A stretch of 64,000 nt of DNA from Bacteroidota bacterium (GTDB lineage Bacteria; Bacteroidota; Bacteroidia; JACCXN01): positions 1 through 64,000 of the forward strand of contig JACCXN010000091.1 in assembly GCA_013696965.1 (NCBI GenBank), written 5' to 3'. Below, piece by piece: positions 18,641 to 28,373 of this stretch. A program made the translations under genes and the position numbers. The notes below the pieces were generated by a model that made no database searches, had not been told where the DNA came from, and saw only the letters and a program-made list of their open reading frames with translations. Every line of letters starts with the position of its first letter. Position 1 is the stretch's first letter.

Positions 18641-19396
18641 TTAATCTTTTTTCAAAAAATTTTTTGGTGAAGTTTTACAAGAAAATATCACTTCATCAAA
18701 ATCACCGTAGCCATGTTTAATTTTCTTACATTCAAAAAAATAATTCTTGTTTAACAATTCGTTAATTTGACTGAATTTAATCCTATTAAAATACATGTCA
18801 TCATTATGATTTTCCAGTTGAATATACTTAATTTTGGCTTCTGACTTATCTAAAAAAAGTCCTTCCAAACAATAATATTCATGCCCTTCTGTGTCAATTT
18901 TTAAAACATCTATATTTTCATTGAATCCGCACATCTTAATAAATTCAGACAAAGTGGTTACATTTACTGAATAACTCTTTGTAATAATTGCATCTTTATC
19001 AACACCTAATATTTTAGCTTTTTTCTTCAGGTATTCCGAATTCATGTTTAGTTCTTCAAACGAGGAAGTATAATCCAGTACATTTTCAAAAAACAACTTA
19101 TCACCTACTTTATCTGATATTCCAAAATTGAAAATTTTAATATTTGCATTACCAGAATATTTTTTAACTAGTAATGAAAAAAGTTCGGGATTTGGTTCAA
19201 TAGCATAAATCTTACATTCTGGATTTATTGTCAAAAAGAAATCAATACTTTGCCCCTTATTTGCACCAACATCTATTACAATATTTATTTTTTCACTCTT
19301 TTTATAGAAATCCCTCATTAGCCTTTCGAAAAATAATTTTTCGTTTAAATCAATGAGTATTTTTATCAACCCAATTCTTACATCTTTAAATTTCAT
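18641..19396 (-). CDS. FkbM-family SAM-dependent methyltransferase
   Basis: This 251-residue protein has SAM-binding motif I (VIDVGANKGQ, residues 40-49), the acidic IYAIEPNPELF strand, the VTTLSEFI segment and the family signature LKIDTEGHEY (about 165-173). FkbM enzymes O-methylate sugars or polyketides. In polysaccharide loci they usually methylate a repeat-unit or terminal residue, and methylation can cap the chain. It precedes, in transcription order, the GT-C-like gene carrying a degenerate copy of its C-terminal half. No signal peptide; cytoplasmic. Confidence 0.88.
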   Translation of the reverse strand: MKFKDVRIGLIKILIDLNEKLFFERLMRDFYKKSEKINIVIDVGANKGQSIDFFLTINPECKIYAIEPNPELFSLLVKKYSGNANIKIFNFGISDKVGDKLFFENVLDYTSSFEELNMNSEYLKKKAKILGVDKDAIITKSYSVNVTTLSEFIKMCGFNENIDVLKIDTEGHEYYCLEGLFLDKSEAKIKYIQLENHNDDMYFNRIKFSQINELLNKNYFFECKKIKHGYGDFDEVIFSCKTSPKNFLKKD

Positions 19397-19404
19397 TTTA
19401 TTTT

Positions 19405-20469
19405 TTATTTTACTCGCTGCTGCATGTTGTTGAACATTTCTATTAAGGTTGTTTCTAAATTAAACTTGTAATTCCAATTCGGATAGTGTTCTTTAAATTT
19501 AGTTACATCGCTAATATACCAAATATGATCCCCAATGCGATTTTCATTGGCATAACTATATTTCATTTTATTCCCACTGATTTTTTCACACAACTCAATA
19601 CCCTCTAACATACTGCAATTTGAAAATCTTCCTCCTCCAGCATTATAAACCTCTCCCGCTCTTGGATTTTGATAAAATTCCAAAAACATACTTACTAAGT
19701 CATAACTATGTATATTATCTCTTACCTGTTTACCTTCATATCCAAAAATAGTATAATGGTTTTCGGATATAGCGCATTTCATGAGATAAGACAAAAAGCC
19801 ATGTAATTGTGCACCTGAATGGTTAGGGCCTGTCAAGCATCCTCCTCTGAAAACACCAGTTTTTATTCCAAAGTATTTACCGTACTCTTGCACCATTATA
19901 TCAGCAGCAACCTTGCTTGCCCCAAAAACAGAGTGTTTTGTATTGTCAATGCTCATATTTTCATCAATTCCATGCTTAAAATAAATGTGATCCTGCGCTA
20001 TTTCCCATCTTTTATCTAATTCAATTAAGGGTAAATAATTGGGAGTATCACCGTAAACTTTATTTGTTGATGTAAATATAAAAACTGCATCAGGACAATT
20101 TATTCTGCACAATTCCAGCATATTAAGTGTTCCCGTGGCATTCACCCCAAAATCAGTAAGAGGTTCTTTTGCTGCCCAATCATGACTTGGTTGAGCAGCA
20201 GTATGAATAATAAGTTTAATCTCATTACTATATTCTTTAAATATTTTTTCCAATGATATATAATCACGTATATCAATATTATGTGTAATGAAATTTGAAA
20301 ATTTTTCCTTTAATCTCAATTTATTCCACTCTGTGGAACTTTCTGTTCCGAAAAAATAAGAACGAAGATTATTGTCAATTCCAATAATTAAGTCGAATTT
20401 ATTCGCAAAAAACTCAACTGATTCTCCACCAATGAGGCCAGAAGAGCCGGTAATTAAAGCTATCTTCAT
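19405..20469 (-). CDS. SDR-family NAD-dependent epimerase, CDP-paratose 2-epimerase-like, lacking the catalytic Tyr
   Basis: This 354-residue extended SDR has NAD motif TGSSGLIGG (G8, G11, G14) and the [17 protein letters not shown] stretch. It also has FTSTNKVYG and [17 protein letters not shown], typical of the CDP-paratose/tyvelose 2-epimerase (RfbE) group. Where family members have YxxxK, this protein reads F182-G-A-S-K186, so the usual catalytic tyrosine is a phenylalanine. It is followed at 2 bp spacing from a homologous SDR that keeps YxxxK. No CDP-hexose genes are nearby, so the natural substrate is open. It may act as a heteromer with its neighbour. Confidence 0.78.
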   Translation of the reverse strand: MKIALITGSSGLIGGESVEFFANKFDLIIGIDNNLRSYFFGTESSTEWNKLRLKEKFSNFITHNIDIRDYISLEKIFKEYSNEIKLIIHTAAQPSHDWAAKEPLTDFGVNATGTLNMLELCRINCPDAVFIFTSTNKVYGDTPNYLPLIELDKRWEIAQDHIYFKHGIDENMSIDNTKHSVFGASKVAADIMVQEYGKYFGIKTGVFRGGCLTGPNHSGAQLHGFLSYLMKCAISENHYTIFGYEGKQVRDNIHSYDLVSMFLEFYQNPRAGEVYNAGGGRFSNCSMLEGIELCEKISGNKMKYSYANENRIGDHIWYISDVTKFKEHYPNWNYKFNLETTLIEMFNNMQQRVK

Positions 20470-20471
20470 TG

Positions 20472-21536
20472 TTAATTTAGTATTTTTTTTAAGTTTGTTT
20501 CATTCGCATTAATCCATTCAAAAACGTCTATTAAAATTTCTTTTGCCGATATTTCAGGTTTCCATCCTGAAACAGAAGTTATTTTTGAATTGTCAGTTAT
20601 ATATAATGGAATATCAGCGATTCTATTTTCTGCTATACTTTTGATCTTAATATTATTTCCTGTTATTTCTTCACACAAAGATGTTAATTCTCTCAAGGAC
20701 ACGCTAATGTTTTCACCTCCTCCAACATTATAAATTTCTTTATTATATTTATCAATGTCATTCATTTGAATTTTAATTAACTTATATAAATCTGAAACAT
20801 GAATAATATCGCGCAGTTGTTTACCTTCTCCACCAAATCCGATATAGGATAATTCCTTTTTCCAATAATGTTTTGCCAGCCAAAGCACCACTACTCCCTG
20901 GTCAATTTTACCCATTTGCCATGGCCCCGTTATAACACCACACCGATTAATAACAGATTTGAGTCCATAAAATTCAGCATACTCCTGAATAAACTGTTCC
21001 GAAGATAATTTGCTTGTACCATAAAAGGATCTAAATCCATTTATTGGAAACTTTTCATTAATGCCATTTTTTGAAACCCCAGGAATATTTTGATTGTTTA
21101 ATATATTAAATCTCGTTTCTCCGTTTTCATATAAAATCTCATTAAGACTTGATACTGGATAAATTCTACTGGTTGATAAAAAAATAAAATTTGCTTTATG
21201 TTTGACGGCAAAATTTAAACAGTTTATTGTTCCTAGTAAATTAGTATTAATTACATAGTCAGTTGTTGAATTAATTCCAGATAATACGGAAGGTTCCGCT
21301 GCAGCCTCAATCAAAGTCGAAATTTCACCTATTTCATTAAAATCCTCTTTATTTCGGATATCTCCATGCATAAACTCAACACCTATTTCCCTGAGCCTTG
21401 AAATATTTAATTCAGAACCCATTCTTTTAAGATTGTCAAAAGCAATTATTCGAGTATCCGGATAATCTCTTTTAAAATTAATGGCAAGGTTAGATCCAAC
21501 AAAGCCGCACCCTCCTGTTATTAAAATAGTCTTCAT
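20472..21536 (-). CDS. SDR-family NAD-dependent nucleotide-sugar epimerase/dehydratase (RfbE-like)
   Basis: This 354-residue extended SDR has NAD motif [10 protein letters not shown] (G8, G11, G14). The catalytic residues look intact: FLSTSRIYP supplies Ser/Thr, and Y172-G-T-S-K176 is the Yxxx[20 protein letters not shown] and [15 protein letters not shown] place it near the CDP-paratose 2-epimerase group, as with its partner at 19405. The two have the same length and sit 2 bp apart, so they are ancient duplicates now expressed together. Reaction likely epimerisation of a nucleotide-activated sugar; substrate unknown. Confidence 0.82.
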   Translation of the reverse strand: MKTILITGGCGFVGSNLAINFKRDYPDTRIIAFDNLKRMGSELNISRLREIGVEFMHGDIRNKEDFNEIGEISTLIEAAAEPSVLSGINSTTDYVINTNLLGTINCLNFAVKHKANFIFLSTSRIYPVSSLNEILYENGETRFNILNNQNIPGVSKNGINEKFPINGFRSFYGTSKLSSEQFIQEYAEFYGLKSVINRCGVITGPWQMGKIDQGVVVLWLAKHYWKKELSYIGFGGEGKQLRDIIHVSDLYKLIKIQMNDIDKYNKEIYNVGGGENISVSLRELTSLCEEITGNNIKIKSIAENRIADIPLYITDNSKITSVSGWKPEISAKEILIDVFEWINANETNLKKILN

Positions 21537-21578
21537 ATTTGTGTATTTAAGCTATGGATATTGCAAAATTAGTTCAAA

Positions 21579-22676
21579 CTAAAACTTATTCATTACTTCC
21601 ACTACTTTTTGAACATCTTCTTTACTATGAAAAAATGATATGGGCAAACTTAATGTTGTATTATGGATCTCTTCACTAATCGGAAATTTTTGCTCAGCAA
21701 ACAGATTCTTCAATGCCACCTGGTTATTAGGAGAAACAGGATAATGAATTTCAGTTTTAATATTATTTTCCAATAAATATTCTTTCAATTCATTGCGCCT
21801 GGAATGCCGTATGCAGAAAATATGGTATACATCAAAATAATCCGTATGAACCACAGGTTTAATAAAATCCGATTTCAATTCATTTAAATAAATCGAGGCT
21901 AGTTGTCGCTTATGCTCGTTTATTTCATTCAGGCGTTTTAATTTAACTGAAAGAAAAGCAGCCTGAACTTCATCCAAACGAGAATTATAACCAACCAACT
22001 CGTTGTAATACTTCTTATCTGAGCCATAATTTCTCAATCTCCGTATAATTCCGGCTAATTTATTATCATTACAAACGATAGCACCTGCATCACCAAGAGC
22101 TCCTAAATTTTTTGTTGGATAAAAACTGAAAGCTCCAAATTCACCGAACGTACCGGTATGTTTATTTTTATATGTTGCACCATGAGATTGTGCACAATCT
22201 TCAATCAGCTTAAGGTCATATTTTTTACACAAAGCAATAATAGGATCCATATCGCATGATTTGCCATACAAATGAACTACAACAATTGCTTTTGTTTTTT
22301 TTGTAATACTTGCCTCTATTTTTGTTGGATCTATGTTATAAGTTTCAATAGAAGGCTCAACAAGCACAGGTTTCATATTGTTTTGCAGAACACTTATTAT
22401 CGTTGCAATATAGGTGTTGGAGGGTACTATTATTTCACTCTGAGGTTCAAAATTAAATGCGGCAATGGACAGTGTAATAGCATCAAGGCCAGAGGCAACA
22501 CCAATGCAATTTGAAATTGAATTATAGGCGGCAAATTCCTGTTCGAATTTTTTTACATTTTCGCCCAAAACATACCAGCCAGAATTTAATACAGTTGCAA
22601 AACTCGAAGCAAATTCCTTATGGAATGATGCGTTTAGCAATGCCAGGCTTTCATATTCAATCATTGTACTTGTCAT
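21579..22676 (-). CDS. fdtB: DegT/DnrJ-family aminotransferase, FdtB-like (dTDP-3-keto-6-deoxyhexose transaminase)
   Basis: This 365-residue PLP enzyme has the PLP lysine K189 in SFYPTKNLGALGDAG, plus SGLDAITLS, DCAQSHGATYKNKHTG and LPISFF. The YPTKNLGALGDAG form is typical of the FdtB/QdtB/DesV branch, which aminates 3-keto sugars. Its start overlaps the FdtA-like ketoisomerase gene by 20 bp, which supports the assignment. Together they would turn dTDP-4-keto-6-deoxyglucose into dTDP-3-amino-3,6-dideoxyhexose. ATG codons at residues 1 and 5 are both possible starts. Confidence 0.85.
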   Translation of the reverse strand: MTSTMIEYESLALLNASFHKEFASSFATVLNSGWYVLGENVKKFEQEFAAYNSISNCIGVASGLDAITLSIAAFNFEPQSEIIVPSNTYIATIISVLQNNMKPVLVEPSIETYNIDPTKIEASITKKTKAIVVVHLYGKSCDMDPIIALCKKYDLKLIEDCAQSHGATYKNKHTGTFGEFGAFSFYPTKNLGALGDAGAIVCNDNKLAGIIRRLRNYGSDKKYYNELVGYNSRLDEVQAAFLSVKLKRLNEINEHKRQLASIYLNELKSDFIKPVVHTDYFDVYHIFCIRHSRRNELKEYLLENNIKTEIHYPVSPNNQVALKNLFAEQKFPISEEIHNTTLSLPISFFHSKEDVQKVVEVMNKF

Positions 22677-23025
22677 ATATATAATCGTTTTGTTCGAAAT
22701 ATTCTGATGCCAGAACCATTAGTATTGCATCAGCTGAAAAACTATGCATTTGATGCCAATCCTCTGGCTGAAGAATTAAACATTTATCCGGAGAGTCCAG
22801 CAAAAATTCTTCTTTCTTTTCATTATTATCGTTAAAAATGGTGCAGCTACCTTTAATGCAAACGGCAGCTTGTATTGTCTTTACATGGCGGTGGCCACCT
22901 CGTATTGACTCATCAACTCCATAAATGTAAAAAATACGTTTTATATCAAAAGGAATAACCCTTTCAATTACTGTAAGATTACCACGTTTATCTGTAAAAG
23001 TCTTTAAGTTTAATACAAAGGCCAT
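22657..23025 (-). CDS. fdtA: FdtA/QdtA-like dTDP-4-keto-6-deoxyhexose 3,4-ketoisomerase (WxcM-like cupin)
   Basis: This 122-residue single-domain cupin of the WxcM C-terminal/FdtA family opens with FTDKRGNLTVIERVIPFDIKRIFYIYG. It has the catalytic-type histidine pair H45/H47 in RGGHRHVKT and the LQPEDWHQMHSF strand. These enzymes move the keto group from C4 to C3 of dTDP-4-keto-6-deoxyglucose. Whether the product is the galacto (FdtA) or gluco (QdtA) epimer cannot be told by eye. It overlaps the transaminase gene downstream. The symbol is by resemblance. Confidence 0.83.
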   Translation of the reverse strand: MAFVLNLKTFTDKRGNLTVIERVIPFDIKRIFYIYGVDESIRGGHRHVKTIQAAVCIKGSCTIFNDNNEKKEEFLLDSPDKCLILQPEDWHQMHSFSADAILMVLASEYFEQNDYIYDKYND

Positions 23026-23065
23026 AGAAAGAAAATGTTTAAAATTGTATGAATTTTATTCTCCT

Positions 23066-23863
23066 TTAAACTTCATTTTTAATTTTAAAAAAGAAAGTTT
23101 TAAATTCTGCATTGTTAATGTTTATTGTCTCTTCCGATTTATTGTCAAATATCAGATCATAATATTTTAAAAAATAATTCAAAAGCTTCTGCTCATTTAA
23201 AATCCAACATGCATATTTTGCCTGGTAGATATTTTTGGGAACAGTTTGAATTGTAATCCTGTCATTACCTTTAACAAGTAAAGGGGCACGGTTAATTACA
23301 ATAAATTCTATTTTTTTTGAAACCAAATAATCAATAAACTCATAAGGTTTTTCTAAATATTGCAAAACGGATGAAAGTAATAAAACATCAATCTTATAAC
23401 TAGCCATACAGTTTTCAACATCATAAAAAAAATGCAGTTGATCATCTGCAAAGGTTTTTTGACCCTCCTTAACAAAATGGGCTTGTTCAACTATGCACCA
23501 ATTAAAATCAATACTGCCTTTAAAAAAATTTCTATTTTGATAATAACTGCTGCCTAATGAGCCACCAAAATCTAACACATTAATTTTGTTTTTATTTTTA
23601 TTTTTTAAGGCAACATAAGATAAAGCGGATAAAAGGGGGAAGGAGTAATGAATTTTATCAAAAATAACTGAATCTCTCTCAAAAACTGCTTCGCCATTTT
23701 TCACTTTTAATAATGCATTTTTTACCTTAGTAAATATAATGTCAGTATCATAACCAGAGGATTTATCCTTTGCTTCTTTCCATGAGGAAAAATTGCCTGT
23801 CCATCCATAAAATAAACCTGTAATCTTTTTTAAAAAAAATGGTGGGATGAAATCCTTTAACAT
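23066..23863 (-). CDS. Putative methyltransferase, TIGR04325-type
   Basis: This 265-residue protein resembles the TIGR04325 putative methyltransferases of polysaccharide loci: GWTGNFSSWKEAKDKSSGYD near the N-terminus, then VLDFGGSLGSSYYQNRNF as the SAM-loop equivalent. CIVEQAHFVKEGQ and LLSSVLQYLEKPYEFID occupy the usual later positions. The fold is Rossmann-like. The acceptor is unknown; a sugar or lipid-linked glycan is likely from context. Cytoplasmic, no signal peptide. Confidence 0.75.
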   Translation of the reverse strand: MLKDFIPPFFLKKITGLFYGWTGNFSSWKEAKDKSSGYDTDIIFTKVKNALLKVKNGEAVFERDSVIFDKIHYSFPLLSALSYVALKNKNKNKINVLDFGGSLGSSYYQNRNFFKGSIDFNWCIVEQAHFVKEGQKTFADDQLHFFYDVENCMASYKIDVLLLSSVLQYLEKPYEFIDYLVSKKIEFIVINRAPLLVKGNDRITIQTVPKNIYQAKYACWILNEQKLLNYFLKYYDLIFDNKSEETININNAEFKTFFFKIKNEV

Positions 23864-23899
23864 TGAGCTTTTTATTTAATCCTTTTTATAAATGAAAAA

Positions 23900-24460
23900 C
23901 TATTCAGCAACTTTAAGCAATTTTGCAGGATTACCCACATATATACCATTTTCCTTTAGCACCGTTTTCTTTGTAACAACTGTTCCCATTCCAATCACAC
24001 AATTTTCAGGCAGCGTTAATCTTGGGTGAACAATGGCACTTAGAAATACTTTAGAGCCCCTTAAAGCTGTTACATGACCTCCTAAAATCCCATTGCATCT
24101 AACTTGTACATTATCATTTACTATGCAATCATGTCCTGCATGTGCATTTTTTAACCACAATGTATCATTATTTATCGTGGTTGGATTAACTGTTCCGCTA
24201 TCAATGGTAACTTGCTTTGTAAAACGATTGTTGTTTCCAATGATTACGCCTTTTTTTTCCTGATCAAAAAACTTAATGCTTTCACCTACATCTCCTATAA
24301 TACAGTGGGAACCTATATGATTATTATTTCCCAAAACTACATTTTCTTCCAGTATTGAATATGCGCCAATAAAATTCCCTATCCCCATCTTTACTGAAGG
24401 ATGAATTAAAGCTGATTGGTGTATTTGGTTTCCAGGAAAAGTCAGTTTTTCGGTTATCAT
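23900..24460 (-). CDS. LpxA-like hexapeptide acyltransferase
   Basis: This 186-residue left-handed beta-helix protein starts with the N-terminal IHQSALIHPSVKMGIGNFIG coils. A central KNAHAGHDCIVNDNVQV segment mirrors the catalytic His region of LpxA, followed by GILGGHVTALRGSKVFLSAI and the closing GMGTVVTKK, YVGNPAKLL. LpxA-type enzymes N- or O-acylate nucleotide sugars. Next to fdtA/fdtB-like genes it occupies the FdtC/QdtC position and could acylate the new 3-amino group. It lacks the C-terminal helical domain of true LpxA and is shorter, so lipid A synthesis is unlikely. Confidence 0.75.
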   Translation of the reverse strand: MITEKLTFPGNQIHQSALIHPSVKMGIGNFIGAYSILEENVVLGNNNHIGSHCIIGDVGESIKFFDQEKKGVIIGNNNRFTKQVTIDSGTVNPTTINNDTLWLKNAHAGHDCIVNDNVQVRCNGILGGHVTALRGSKVFLSAIVHPRLTLPENCVIGMGTVVTKKTVLKENGIYVGNPAKLLKVAE

Positions 24461-24511
24461 ATTCTTAAATCTTCAAATAATTAATTTTACTAATTGTTAC
24501 AAACATCATCA

Positions 24512-25732
24512 TTATAATTTACTTCTTAAAGCATTATCGATGATTTTTACCCTGTTTTCAATGGTATGGTCTCTTAATGTTCTCTGTTGTCCAGCTTTGG
24601 CTATCTTTTGGGCTTCCAGGGGATTATTTAACAACCATTTTACCTTATCTATACATTCTTCAACTGATTTGTAAGTAACAATTTCCTTATCTAAGTCGAA
24701 TAAATCAGATAAATTTTCTTTCCAATCTGTAACCAGGCAAGTTCCAATTCCGGTAGCTTCAAACAATCTTACATTTCCTGCACATTTTTTTGCTATGTCT
24801 CCATGGATATTAAAACAGAGTTTTGAATTAGAAAGCATTTTATACATATCCATTCCAAAAACCGGTGGCCTGATAGCATGAATCAATTTCTTAGAATAAT
24901 ATTTTATTTGAGTATCACCGTGCTTTTTATATTTGTTCAAAACCGGGATACCATCTACCAGGAAGCTGCAATTAATATTGTTCAATAAATTTACTGTTAA
25001 ATTCATTCCTTGTTTAAGGAGTATCCTGCTGCGCTTTTCTATATTACCATAAATAGTCATATCGATGCCTGAATCAATAATACTTTCGATATATTCGATC
25101 CTGGTTTTATGAAGGCCATACCCGGTCAAAAGTGAGCCTGTAAATACAAAATCTGTTTCAGGAAAATTGTTTGCGATTGTCCCTGTTTTGTCAAGAATTG
25201 AATGATCAAAAGAATGATATACAAGTTGGGTAGTTACACCCATTTCAGTAAGTTCATTTGCTGTACAAGGAGAACAGGTGAACATGATATCAAAAAAGGA
25301 GAATGAATCGGCAATTTCCTGATTATATGGAGCACAAATATGGCCTACAATCAATTTAAGCGAAGGAACTTCATTTCTTAGTTTTTGTATCCACTTTTTA
25401 TTTAACAATTTAGTTGTATCTATCCATACAACCTGGGGCTGATAGCATTTTATTTGTTCAAATATCAATTCCTGAAAAGAAAAAATTTTACCCCCAGAAT
25501 GTTCCTTTGCCCATGTTTGTTGAAGTGCTTCGGCATTAGAAACAATATCCATAGCGTCAATTCCTGCTTTTCTTAGATATTTACCATATGAACTAACCAT
25601 TTCAATAGAATCATTTGTTAGATGATTATACTGTTCATCATAACTTAATTGATCAACATCCGGAAATCTATCATAATAATTCCTTAAATATTCGCCATAA
25701 TAATCTGTGACTCTAATAAAACGGTAACTCAT
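24512..25732 (-). CDS. CgeB-like glycosyltransferase (GT-B, Glyco_trans_1_2)
   Basis: This 406-residue soluble protein has a C-terminal half of CgeB/PF13524 type: CFNIHGDIAKKCAGNVRLFEATGIGTCLVTDW, then DKEIVTYKSVEECIDKVKWL and a helical end with RTLRDHTIENR. The N-terminal half has alternating strands and helices with VVWIDTTKLLNKKWI and LIVGHICAPY, consistent with the acceptor domain. It presumably adds one sugar to the repeat unit. It lies between the Wzy-like gene and the acyltransferase gene on the same strand. Confidence 0.75.
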   Translation of the reverse strand: MSYRFIRVTDYYGEYLRNYYDRFPDVDQLSYDEQYNHLTNDSIEMVSSYGKYLRKAGIDAMDIVSNAEALQQTWAKEHSGGKIFSFQELIFEQIKCYQPQVVWIDTTKLLNKKWIQKLRNEVPSLKLIVGHICAPYNQEIADSFSFFDIMFTCSPCTANELTEMGVTTQLVYHSFDHSILDKTGTIANNFPETDFVFTGSLLTGYGLHKTRIEYIESIIDSGIDMTIYGNIEKRSRILLKQGMNLTVNLLNNINCSFLVDGIPVLNKYKKHGDTQIKYYSKKLIHAIRPPVFGMDMYKMLSNSKLCFNIHGDIAKKCAGNVRLFEATGIGTCLVTDWKENLSDLFDLDKEIVTYKSVEECIDKVKWLLNNPLEAQKIAKAGQQRTLRDHTIENRVKIIDNALRSKL

Positions 25733-25747
25733 AATAATTAACCTAAT

Positions 25748-27022
25748 CTAAATAATTTTTCTATTATTTAAAATTGTAAACGATATTAAAATAAATGGTA
25801 GAATTCCACCTGTGATAAAGCTTGTAAGTAAAGGCGCACTTAAAAAAATATAAATGTAGCTAAAAAAGACACCAAAATAAGCGGTATGTAAATTAAAGGA
25901 ATTGAAAAGACTAAAAAGCAAAGAAAAAATCACTGAAAATAATAGTACTCCCAGATACCCAAGATTCATGAAACCATCTGATACTATTCCATTATTGGCA
26001 TAAGCTTCTGAATCTCCCCAATAAATTTTTGTAATATGAAAACCAATAGGTGTATCATAAGGACTACTTACAAACAAATTAAAGAAACTGCTTTCAGCAA
26101 AATAAAAAGGATTTCCATCGAAAAAATCAAAATACCAATGGGTTAATAAAGCAGGAATAAAAAGAAACCTGTTAACGAAAGTTCCACCTAAAAAAGGGCT
26201 TTTAAAAACAAAAAGATCAATAAGAGGAAATAGTATAAATAAAATAACTGTAATGGAAAAAAAATTTGAGATTTTGGAAACATAGTCTTTACCGATGTAA
26301 TAAAAATAAACAACTAATATAGTAGTAAAATAAACTGCCTTGTTTCCTGAAATAACAAAAAGATATAACAATATAATAACAAACAACCCGATAAACAAAG
26401 GCTTTTTATTGATCATGAAAAACACCAGGGCAATTGGTATAATTGTTTTTACCTCAAAATGGTATAAATAACTTAAATAGCCTGTTAAATTCTCAGAAAA
26501 AGCATCTCTGGTTTCATATATTTCCGACAGAAGTAAAGTATTCAAATTAATGTTTAACTTAAAAGTTGCTATAATTGGAACCAATAAAAGCAGTGATATA
26601 CAAATTAATATAAATTCTTTATGTTTTAAAGAGGCAGTTACATAGGGCACAGAAAATTTAATATAAGGTGTAATCAAGAAAACAGAAATGAAAAAAACAT
26701 TTGAAATAAAGGGACCGGGAGCAATATTGCTAAATGAAAAAAGTATTGCATTGGGTATGAAAAAAAAGAAAAGCAATAACAAGTATATGGAATATAAAAA
26801 TTTGCTTTTTTTAAATAAATTATGGGAAAGTATTAATAATGCAACGAAAACTATTTTAGTAATTAAATACTTGAGCATATTCAGATCAGGAACAAAACCC
26901 AAATAAGCAAAATCTGAAGATATGAAAAAATAATAATAAAATTCCAAAACAATGTAAACTGCACACAACAATAGCTTTAGTCTAAAAAAATCTTTTGCAA
27001 CAAATAATTTAAAAGAGGACAT
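25748..27022 (-). CDS. Wzy-like O-antigen polymerase candidate
   Basis: This 424-residue protein has about 11 predicted TM segments and a periplasmic loop around residues 275-345 (HWYFDFFDGNPFYFAESSFF, then GFHITKIYWGDSEAYANNG). Such loops and extreme sequence diversity are usual for Wzy polymerases, which link repeat units at the periplasmic face. The context is decisive: the stop codon directly abuts the flippase gene's region and the chain-length regulator follows. Sequence motifs alone do not prove the role. Confidence 0.68.
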   Translation of the reverse strand: MSSFKLFVAKDFFRLKLLLCAVYIVLEFYYYFFISSDFAYLGFVPDLNMLKYLITKIVFVALLILSHNLFKKSKFLYSIYLLLLFFFFIPNAILFSFSNIAPGPFISNVFFISVFLITPYIKFSVPYVTASLKHKEFILICISLLLLVPIIATFKLNINLNTLLLSEIYETRDAFSENLTGYLSYLYHFEVKTIIPIALVFFMINKKPLFIGLFVIILLYLFVISGNKAVYFTTILVVYFYYIGKDYVSKISNFFSITVILFILFPLIDLFVFKSPFLGGTFVNRFLFIPALLTHWYFDFFDGNPFYFAESSFFNLFVSSPYDTPIGFHITKIYWGDSEAYANNGIVSDGFMNLGYLGVLLFSVIFSLLFSLFNSFNLHTAYFGVFFSYIYIFLSAPLLTSFITGGILPFILISFTILNNRKII

Positions 27023-28300
27023 CTATCTAAAATTTTGTTTTAATTTATTTTCATAATTTTTCACAATGAAAAAAATCATCATAATGTTAATTAAATGCAT
27101 TATTACTTCTATTGCTACATAGATTAATAAAAATTCATAAATCTCTAAGTTTCTAAAAAACAACAAAGAAAGAATAGCGAAAAAATAGGCTGACTGCCAG
27201 ATACTATTAAGCCGGATTTTTTCAAATGTTAAAAAAACGGATGAAAATGTTGATCCAATAAAATTTAACATGAAACTGAATATTAAAATTTGAGAAAATG
27301 AGCCGGAAACTGTATACTTTTCTCCGAATACGAATCCAAAGATTTGTGGTCCTAAAAAAAGAATTACAAGTACCTCAACACAAATCACGGTTAAAAGCAA
27401 GTACATAATATTCATTACATCTTTTTTTATACTTAAGGAATTATGTTTTTTTTCTGTGATCTGTTGAAAAAACACCTGTGAAATTGTGGAGGCAATAAAA
27501 ATAAGCGGGATGGACAAGACCATTCTTGAGAGATCTAAATATCCTACAATTTCTGTGGAATAAATTTTATTGATGAATAAAAAAGGCAGTATAGTGGCAG
27601 CACTACTAAGCAAGGTTGGAATTGCATTGAACTTTGGATAATCAATATATTTTTTAAAGACAAACGCTATTTTTTTGGGTGATACAAATCTGAGTTGATA
27701 TTTATTCCTGAAAATTTGTCTTATTCCTGCAATTATATTTGCAGCGTTTCCTAATAAATCACCAATGAATAATCCGCCAGGAACTTTTAAAAAACCTAAA
27801 ATTCCTTGAACAGCCCCTTCAACTGCCCGTCTGATTATTTTATTAGTGGTAGAAGCCTTAAATGCTTTTTGACGAATCAGCCAATAATTTATGCTTTGAT
27901 ATATTCCAAATAATGAACAGGCAAAGGGTAAAAAATATAAATAAATGGAATGTTTTTCGGGGAAATTAATGAATTGAGCGATTTCATTTTTAAAAAAAAA
28001 TATAAAGAAAAATAAGATAGTGCTGAATAAAATATTAAGAATAAAGGTAAGAGAGAGGATATTTCCGGCCTCATTGTTGTTTTTGGGCAATACAATTGTG
28101 GCTTCATACCTTAGGGCAGATACAATTGTAATCATACTAAAAATACTTAGATAAACAGACATTGCTCCAAAATCCTCCGGAGTGTAAATCCTTCTTAAAA
28201 CAGGATGCAATAATAAAGGAATGGCCTGTGCCAGGATAGTGCCACTAACTAAAGTCAATGAATTCTTTGTAAATTCAGATTTTAAAAGAAGTTGCTTCAT
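27023..28300 (-). CDS. Wzx-type oligosaccharide flippase (MATE/MOP family)
   Basis: This 425-residue protein has about 12 TM helices and the Polysacc_synt N-terminus: FTKNSLTLVSGTILAQAIPLLLHPVLRRIYTPEDFG, where the R-x-x-Y-T-P-E-D-F-G motif is diagnostic of Wzx-like flippases. It translocates the undecaprenyl-linked repeat unit to the periplasmic face. It lies between the chain-length regulator and the Wzy-like gene, as in many Wzx/Wzy loci. Confidence 0.88.
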   Translation of the reverse strand: MKQLLLKSEFTKNSLTLVSGTILAQAIPLLLHPVLRRIYTPEDFGAMSVYLSIFSMITIVSALRYEATIVLPKNNNEAGNILSLTFILNILFSTILFFFIFFFKNEIAQFINFPEKHSIYLYFLPFACSLFGIYQSINYWLIRQKAFKASTTNKIIRRAVEGAVQGILGFLKVPGGLFIGDLLGNAANIIAGIRQIFRNKYQLRFVSPKKIAFVFKKYIDYPKFNAIPTLLSSAATILPFLFINKIYSTEIVGYLDLSRMVLSIPLIFIASTISQVFFQQITEKKHNSLSIKKDVMNIMYLLLTVICVEVLVILFLGPQIFGFVFGEKYTVSGSFSQILIFSFMLNFIGSTFSSVFLTFEKIRLNSIWQSAYFFAILSLLFFRNLEIYEFLLIYVAIEVIMHLINIMMIFFIVKNYENKLKQNFR

Positions 28301-28373
28301 GACTTAATCCGGTAGCCTTAGACTATTGCCTGTAATAAGTAAAATCAAAATAAACAAAGTACTATTGGATAAA

